A program made the position numbers and the translations under genes. A DNA stretch of 64,000 nt from Shinella sp. CPCC 101442. Lineage in GTDB: Bacteria; Pseudomonadota; Alphaproteobacteria; Rhizobiales; Rhizobiaceae. Below are positions 59,925 through 64,000 of the stretch, in pieces. Positions within the stretch are counted from its first letter, which is position 1, and the number at the start of each line of letters is the position of its first letter. The stretch is from positions 496,001 through 560,000 of the forward strand of contig NZ_JALIQS010000001.1 of NCBI RefSeq assembly GCF_024704725.1. The letters are read 5' to 3'. The notes beneath the pieces were generated by a model, which saw only the letters and a program-made list of their open reading frames with translations, made no database searches and had not been told where the DNA came from.

Positions 59925-61550
59925 TTATCGTGCGTCGTGCACGACGCGGCCTGCAAGCAGGGTCAACAGGCAGCGCGTGCCTGACAGAATGGTGTCGGTC
60001 GGCGCCTCCAGCAGGTCGTTATCGAAGACGGCGATGTCGGCCCATTGGCCGGGCACCAGCCTGCCCTTCACCGCTTCAGCCTTCTGCGACCAGGCGCCGA
60101 ATTCCGTATAGGCCTGCAAGGCCTCCTCGCGGCTCAGCGTCTCGGACGCCTTCATCACCGTGCCCTTGCCGGTCTTGCGCGTGATCATGGCGTGCAGGTT
60201 CGGGAAGGGATCCGGTGAGCAGACCGGTGCGTCCGAGCCGGTCGAAGGCTTCAGGCCCATGCGCATCCAGGTACCGATCTGGTAGGAGCCCTTGCCGCGC
60301 TCCTCGCCCAGCACGGAAATGTAGCTGTCGCCGAAATCGTGGATGAAGGCCATCTGCGGCGCGGGCAGGATGCCGGCCGTCTTCATGCGCGCATCCTGCT
60401 CCGGGCTCGAAAAACCGCAATGCTCGATGCGATGGCGTCGGTCCGGATCGGGCGTGGCGGCCAGCGCCTTCTCATAGGCCGTGATCAGCTGCTCGATCGC
60501 ACCGTCGCCGATGGCGTGGCAGGCCATCTGGTAGCCGCGGTCGTGGAAGGATTTGACGAGCGCCTCGACCTCGGCATCGGGCAGCATCTGCACGCCGATA
60601 TTATCGGGTTCGCCCTGATAGGGCTTCGACATCCAGGCGGTGCGCCCGCCCGCAGAACCATCGAGGAAGATCTTCACCGCACCGACGCGCAGCATGTCGT
60701 CGCCGGCACCGGAGATGAGCCCCGCCCGCCAGGAATCCTCGACGATAGAAACGCCGGGATCGCCGAGCAGCGTCAGCCAGACGCGCACCGGCAGGCGACC
60801 CGAAACCTTCGCCATTTCATAGGCCTGGATTTCCGAGAAGCCCGAGAGCTGGCCGACCGCCGCATCCATGCAGCTGGTGATACCGAGCGAAAGCAGGTAC
60901 CGCCCACCCCGCTCGATGCCGTCGATCAGTTCGTCCGCCGTGACCTCCGGCATCGCTGCCTTGATGAGGTTGATGGCATTTTCGGCCAGCAGCCCGTTGA
61001 GACGACCGTCGGTGAGGCCGATCACACCGCCATCCGGCACAGGCGTCGCCTCGGTCACGCCTGCAAGTTTCAGCGCGTGCGAATTGGCAATGGCGACATG
61101 GCCGCAGGCACGCGACAGGAGCACCGGATGATCGGGCGCCGCGCGGTCGAGATCCTCGCGTGTCGGATGACGTCCGGTGTCGAGCTTGACCTGGTCATAG
61201 CCACGCGCCTGGATCCACCCGCCCTTCGGCGTCTTGGCCGCACGTTCGGCAAGCGCCGTCGTGAGAGCCGAAAGCGTCGGCGCGGCAGCGGGCGTCGCAT
61301 CGACCCAGCCCATGGTGATGCCGGTCGAAATCAGGTGCAGGTGATTGTCGATGAGGCCGGGGCTGGCGAAACGGCCCTCAAGGTCGATGACCTCGGTGCG
61401 CGGCCCCTTGAGGCTCAACATGTCGGCACTGCTGCCGGTAGCGAGAACCTTGCCCTGCCAGACGGCGACAGCTTCGCTGATGCCCTCCTCCCGGCCCCGC
61501 CAGATGCGGCCATTGTGCAGGATCAGATCGGCTTCGATTGCAACGGACAT
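59925..61550 (-). CDS. Amidohydrolase family protein (YtcJ-like)
   Basis: This 541-residue protein begins MSVAIEADLILHNGRIWRGR. It has the metallo-amidohydrolase start LEGRFASPGLIDNHLHLIST (HxH, about 57-76). In the second half are MACHAIGDGAIEQLI and RIEHCGFSS, metal-ligand His residues. The final Asp is in STGSDAPVCSPD. This is the amidohydrolase 3 family. There is no signal peptide. It is the first gene of the leftward peptide operon and divergent from a LysR gene. The substrate is unknown; hydrolysis of a cyclic or N-acylated amide derived from an imported peptide would fit. Confidence 0.88.
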   Translation of the reverse strand: MSVAIEADLILHNGRIWRGREEGISEAVAVWQGKVLATGSSADMLSLKGPRTEVIDLEGRFASPGLIDNHLHLISTGITMGWVDATPAAAPTLSALTTALAERAAKTPKGGWIQARGYDQVKLDTGRHPTREDLDRAAPDHPVLLSRACGHVAIANSHALKLAGVTEATPVPDGGVIGLTDGRLNGLLAENAINLIKAAMPEVTADELIDGIERGGRYLLSLGITSCMDAAVGQLSGFSEIQAYEMAKVSGRLPVRVWLTLLGDPGVSIVEDSWRAGLISGAGDDMLRVGAVKIFLDGSAGGRTAWMSKPYQGEPDNIGVQMLPDAEVEALVKSFHDRGYQMACHAIGDGAIEQLITAYEKALAATPDPDRRHRIEHCGFSSPEQDARMKTAGILPAPQMAFIHDFGDSYISVLGEERGKGSYQIGTWMRMGLKPSTGSDAPVCSPDPFPNLHAMITRKTGKGTVMKASETLSREEALQAYTEFGAWSQKAEAVKGRLVPGQWADIAVFDNDLLEAPTDTILSGTRCLLTLLAGRVVHDAR

Positions 61551-61652
61551 TCACAACTCCCTCGTCGGGGCGGCCGAGCCGGCGCCCCGTTCCTCCTGAC
61601 GCAACGTGAAAGGTTGTGGCGACCTTGGCTAATTCGCTTTTGGCACCACCCC

Positions 61653-61667
61653 ATGCTGAATCGGCAT
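61653..61667. promoter_or_regulatory. LysR-type T-N11-A box
   Basis: ATGC-TGAATCG-GCAT is a perfect 4+7+4 dyad that contains T-N11-A. It sits in the 183-base interval between the divergent amidohydrolase and lysR genes, 66 bases before the lysR start. It is a good candidate activation site of the LysR protein. Confidence 0.5.
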
Positions 61668-61733
61668 ACCCATTTCGATTGAATGACTTATGATCGATTT
61701 CACGGATGAACAGGATCGGGAGGGCGCGAGGCC

Positions 61734-62675
61734 GTGGAGATCAAATGGCTGGAGGACTTCGTGACGCTGGCCGACACGTCGAGTTTTTCGCGCGCGGCCG
61801 ACCTGCGCAATGTCACGCAGCCTGCCTTCAGCCGCCGCATCAAGCAGCTTGAAAGCTGGCTTGGCGCAACGTTGATCAGCCGCGCCACCATGCCGGCCGA
61901 ACTGACGCCGGCCGGGCGCAACTTCTTGCCGGTCGCACAGGAAGCGATCCGCACCTTCTATGCGGCGCGCGAAGCCTTGCGTCCGTCCCATGAACCGGGC
62001 CTGGTGCGTTTCGCAGCCCTTCACACGCTGACGGTCACGTTCTTTCCGCGCTGGCTGCAGGCTCTGGAAAAAGCCGGCGGCGCCTTCAGCACCTCGCTGA
62101 TGCCGGACCGTGGCGGCATCGAGGCCAATCTTGACGCGCTCGTTGGCGACGAGGCGGATTTTTTCCTCACCTACGCTCATCCGGAAGTGCCGTTTCATCT
62201 CGATCGCGGGCAGTTCTCGTCGCTGACGGTCGCGCATGACCGGCTGATTCCGCTTGCGGCAACCAACGTCTCGATGCCGGGCGGCGCGCAACCGGGGCTG
62301 CATATTCTCGACCGCGCCGTCGCGCAGCCGCGGCTTGCCATTCCCTATCTGAGCTATGGCTTCAATTCGTTCTTCGGCGTGGCGCTGTCGCGCCTGCTGC
62401 TGCGCCGCCCGCCCTTCCGCCGCCGCACGACGCATGAGAACACGATCAGCGCCGGGCTGATGAACATGGCGATGACGGGAGCCGGCATCTGCTGGTTGCC
62501 GGAGAGCCTGGCGCGCGACGAGATCGAAACGGGACGCCTCGTGCCCGCATCCACCGATGCGGGCTGGAACCTCGCCCTCGAAATCCGCCTCTACCGCCAC
62601 GCCGCAAGCCGCAGCCGCAAGGTCGAAGACCTCTGGCGCACGGCGAAGCAGTTGCTGGAGCGGGAGCCCGCCTGA
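61734..62675 (+). CDS. LysR-family transcriptional regulator
   Basis: This 313-residue protein starts at GTG (MEIKWLEDFVTLADTSSFSR) with GGGAGGG upstream. The helix-turn-helix lies at about 1-60 (AADLRNVTQPAFSRRIKQLE). The co-inducer-binding domain covers about 88-300. It is divergent from the amidohydrolase/dpp operon and convergent with the M55 gene (adjacent stops, no gap). It probably activates the peptide operon when a peptide or product is present. Confidence 0.93.
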   Translation: MEIKWLEDFVTLADTSSFSRAADLRNVTQPAFSRRIKQLESWLGATLISRATMPAELTPAGRNFLPVAQEAIRTFYAAREALRPSHEPGLVRFAALHTLTVTFFPRWLQALEKAGGAFSTSLMPDRGGIEANLDALVGDEADFFLTYAHPEVPFHLDRGQFSSLTVAHDRLIPLAATNVSMPGGAQPGLHILDRAVAQPRLAIPYLSYGFNSFFGVALSRLLLRRPPFRRRTTHENTISAGLMNMAMTGAGICWLPESLARDEIETGRLVPASTDAGWNLALEIRLYRHAASRSRKVEDLWRTAKQLLEREPA

Positions 62676-63476
62676 TCAGACCTTCAGGAAAACCAGCGCA
62701 CGCAGGATTTCGGTGAAATCGGCGTGTTTGAAGGCAACGGCACGGGGACCGTGCGCATAGGCGCCGGGATACCAGCCGGCGCGATAGGCGTCCGTCGGGT
62801 TGTTGAACTCGATGACGACCTCGTAGCGCTCCGCCTTGGCCGGCAGGGCCTGCGCGAAATCGCCCGAAAGCGCTTCCGCCACACCCTCCCGGATAAGCCG
62901 CCGCGACCAGGCGGGGGAGATAGAGGTCGCGGCGCGGCCCTTGCCCTCCAGCGTCTCGACGGCCTTCAGCCCCGGCACCATGGCCCGTGCCTCCGAACAG
63001 ATGCCCGCATCGCCGGCCAGAAAGACCGAGGGTACCCCGTATCCGGCGGCGCAGAGCGTGTTGACGGTAAATTCCGAGGCCACCTCGCCATTGAGCAGAA
63101 GGCGCGAGATGCGCATGTTGGAGGTATGGGCGAGCGGATTGTCCTCGCTGCCGGCCTTGGAATGATAGCCGGTATAGATCGCGGCGGCGAAGCCGGCGTC
63201 GAGGCCGAACATCATCGCGTCCGGATGGCCGGACCAGCCGCGCACGATGCGCACATAATCGGGCAGACGGTCGAGGATGAGGTTGCGCCCGCTGTCATGG
63301 GCGTCCTTGATCACCACTTCGGTCGCGCCGGCGGCGCGCGCGCCCTCGCAGGCGGCGACCACTTCGGCGGTCATCAGGGCGCGGAACTCGGTCCAGTCGG
63401 CGTGGGTGCGCTCGGCCTCGTCCCATTGGGCGATGCCTGCCGTTCCCTCGATATCGGCGGAGATGAAGACTTTCAT
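62676..63476 (-). CDS. M55-family D-aminopeptidase (DppA type)
   Basis: This 266-residue protein begins MKVFISADIEGTAGIAQWDE, with Asp8 and Glu10 of the zinc site. VVIKDAHDSGRN has His60. YTGYHSKAG (His105) and NGEVASEFTVN (near 130-139) complete the family set. Full length. Bacillus DppA releases N-terminal D-residues, such as D-Ala or Gly, from short peptides in a decameric ring. It is transcribed with the upstream P1 peptidase gene by a 4-base overlap. Role: intracellular hydrolysis of peptides imported by the adjacent Dpp system, perhaps from peptidoglycan. Confidence 0.9.
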   Translation of the reverse strand: MKVFISADIEGTAGIAQWDEAERTHADWTEFRALMTAEVVAACEGARAAGATEVVIKDAHDSGRNLILDRLPDYVRIVRGWSGHPDAMMFGLDAGFAAAIYTGYHSKAGSEDNPLAHTSNMRISRLLLNGEVASEFTVNTLCAAGYGVPSVFLAGDAGICSEARAMVPGLKAVETLEGKGRAATSISPAWSRRLIREGVAEALSGDFAQALPAKAERYEVVIEFNNPTDAYRAGWYPGAYAHGPRAVAFKHADFTEILRALVFLKV

Positions 63477-64000
63477 GGGCTTTGGTTCTCCTTCAGCCAG
63501 TCGGCTAGGGCGGGATAGACACGGCCGTTCCGGGCCGCGGTCGCAGGCGCCATGCAGAGCGCGTTCAGCACCGCCTCCTGCGTGGTCTCGGCGGCCGCGC
63601 GGAAGGCGAGGTCGATATGGTCGTCGGAAAGGCGCTGCTGGCCGGTGATCGGCGCGGAGGGATCATGTTCGACGGGATCGGCCGTCGTGAAGCACAGCAC
63701 GACATCGCCGCTGCCATGGCCCCAGAAGGCGCCGAGCCGGGCGAGCCCCGCCCCGCCCCGCCGGGCAACGCGCTGCAATTGCCGGTCGCCGAGCGGCAGA
63801 TCCGTCGCCATGATGACGATGACCGAGCCGCGCTCGGGTACGGCAGGCAGGCGCGGATCGGGACGGCGCCCGTCGGGCAGCATGAGATCGCCGGCCGCGC
63901 CGAAATTGGCAAGAACCAGCGTGCCGAGCGTGAAATCGCGTTTGGCGATGCGCATGACGCGCGAGGCCGTGCCGATGCCTGCCTTGAAACCGAAGGCCGT
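63473..64000 (-). CDS. P1-family peptidase (DmpA-like aminopeptidase), C-terminal part
   Basis: About 175 C-terminal residues are visible; the N-terminus lies beyond the window end. The sequence reads FGFKAGIGTASRVMRIAKRD, then TLGTLVLANFGAAG and RGSVIVIMATDLPLGDRQLQ. The Gly-Ser in RGSVIVIMATD is the likely self-cleavage point and nucleophile Ser by comparison with DmpA. The open frame continues to position 64000, so the gene is not broken here. DmpA-type enzymes release N-terminal L- or D-residues. The stop overlaps the M55 start (ATGA), indicating coupled translation of two aminopeptidases. Confidence 0.82.
   Translation of the reverse strand, partial: TAFGFKAGIGTASRVMRIAKRDFTLGTLVLANFGAAGDLMLPDGRRPDPRLPAVPERGSVIVIMATDLPLGDRQLQRVARRGGAGLARLGAFWGHGSGDVVLCFTTADPVEHDPSAPITGQQRLSDDHIDLAFRAAAETTQEAVLNALCMAPATAARNGRVYPALADWLKENQSP

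Overview
The window is GC-rich, densely packed bacterial DNA with short or overlapping gene junctions (many ATGA overlaps) and purine-rich ribosome sites. The gene families (Rhizobiaceae-style solute-uptake and amino-acid catabolic operons, a TGA-N9-TCA iron-responsive element, a ynbABCD-type lipid cassette) suggest an alphaproteobacterium of the Hyphomicrobiales, probably Rhizobiaceae (Rhizobium/Shinella/Ensifer/Agrobacterium-like). That placement is an inference from gene content. No rRNA, tRNA, CRISPR array, insertion sequence or prophage gene was seen, and no gene-free stretch exceeds about 280 bases.

Region 1 (1-14084) is an arginine catabolic block. A cationic-amino-acid-type permease and a Usp protein are followed by 4-guanidinobutyrase (gbuA), a 2-ketoarginine decarboxylase (aruI-like), an aldehyde dehydrogenase, an ATP-grasp ligase, a C45 Ntn-hydrolase, a DadA-type FAD D-amino-acid dehydrogenase, a racemase fused to a metal-ligand-less arginase domain, and a RidA imine deaminase. 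Read together they predict L-Arg -> D-Arg -> iminoarginine/2-ketoarginine -> 4-guanidinobutyraldehyde -> 4-guanidinobutyrate -> GABA + urea. An Lrp/AsnC regulator and a nitrilase-family hydrolase lie divergently.

Region 2 (14098-24060) holds an MHYT-GGDEF-EAL protein, a membrane-lipid cassette equivalent to E. coli ynbABCD with an added PlsC acyltransferase and a small membrane protein, the recombination ATPase RarA and a flavin reductase.

Region 3 (24242-34383) looks like a glycated-amino-acid (Amadori compound) utilisation locus. It has a GntR regulator, an FrlB/FraB-type SIS deglycase, a PfkB kinase, an amino-acid ABC permease and binding protein, a FAD oxidoreductase, two SDRs, a DSD1-type D-amino-acid PLP enzyme and RidA. 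Three near-identical palindromes (TTGTCTGACAA type) tie its promoters together.

Region 4 (34548-43407) is a siderophore system: TonB receptor, exported Fes-like esterase, DUF2218 protein, binding protein, two permeases and an ATPase, with a divergent AraC regulator and a candidate RirA-type iron-responsive operator.

Region 5 (43414-50565) contains a PAS diguanylate cyclase, a pta-type/ackA pair, an XRE-cupin regulator with a palindromic operator and an M24 peptidase, a luciferase-like monooxygenase and a second Lrp regulator.

Region 6 (50692-64000) begins with a 1016-residue kinase / M23-like / class III aminotransferase fusion. It continues with a dipeptide ABC operon with glutamine-amidotransferase-like and amidohydrolase genes, a LysR regulator, and two peptidases of families known for D-amino-acid peptides (M55 and P1/DmpA, the latter cut by the window end). 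Processing of D-amino acids or modified peptides recurs across the window.
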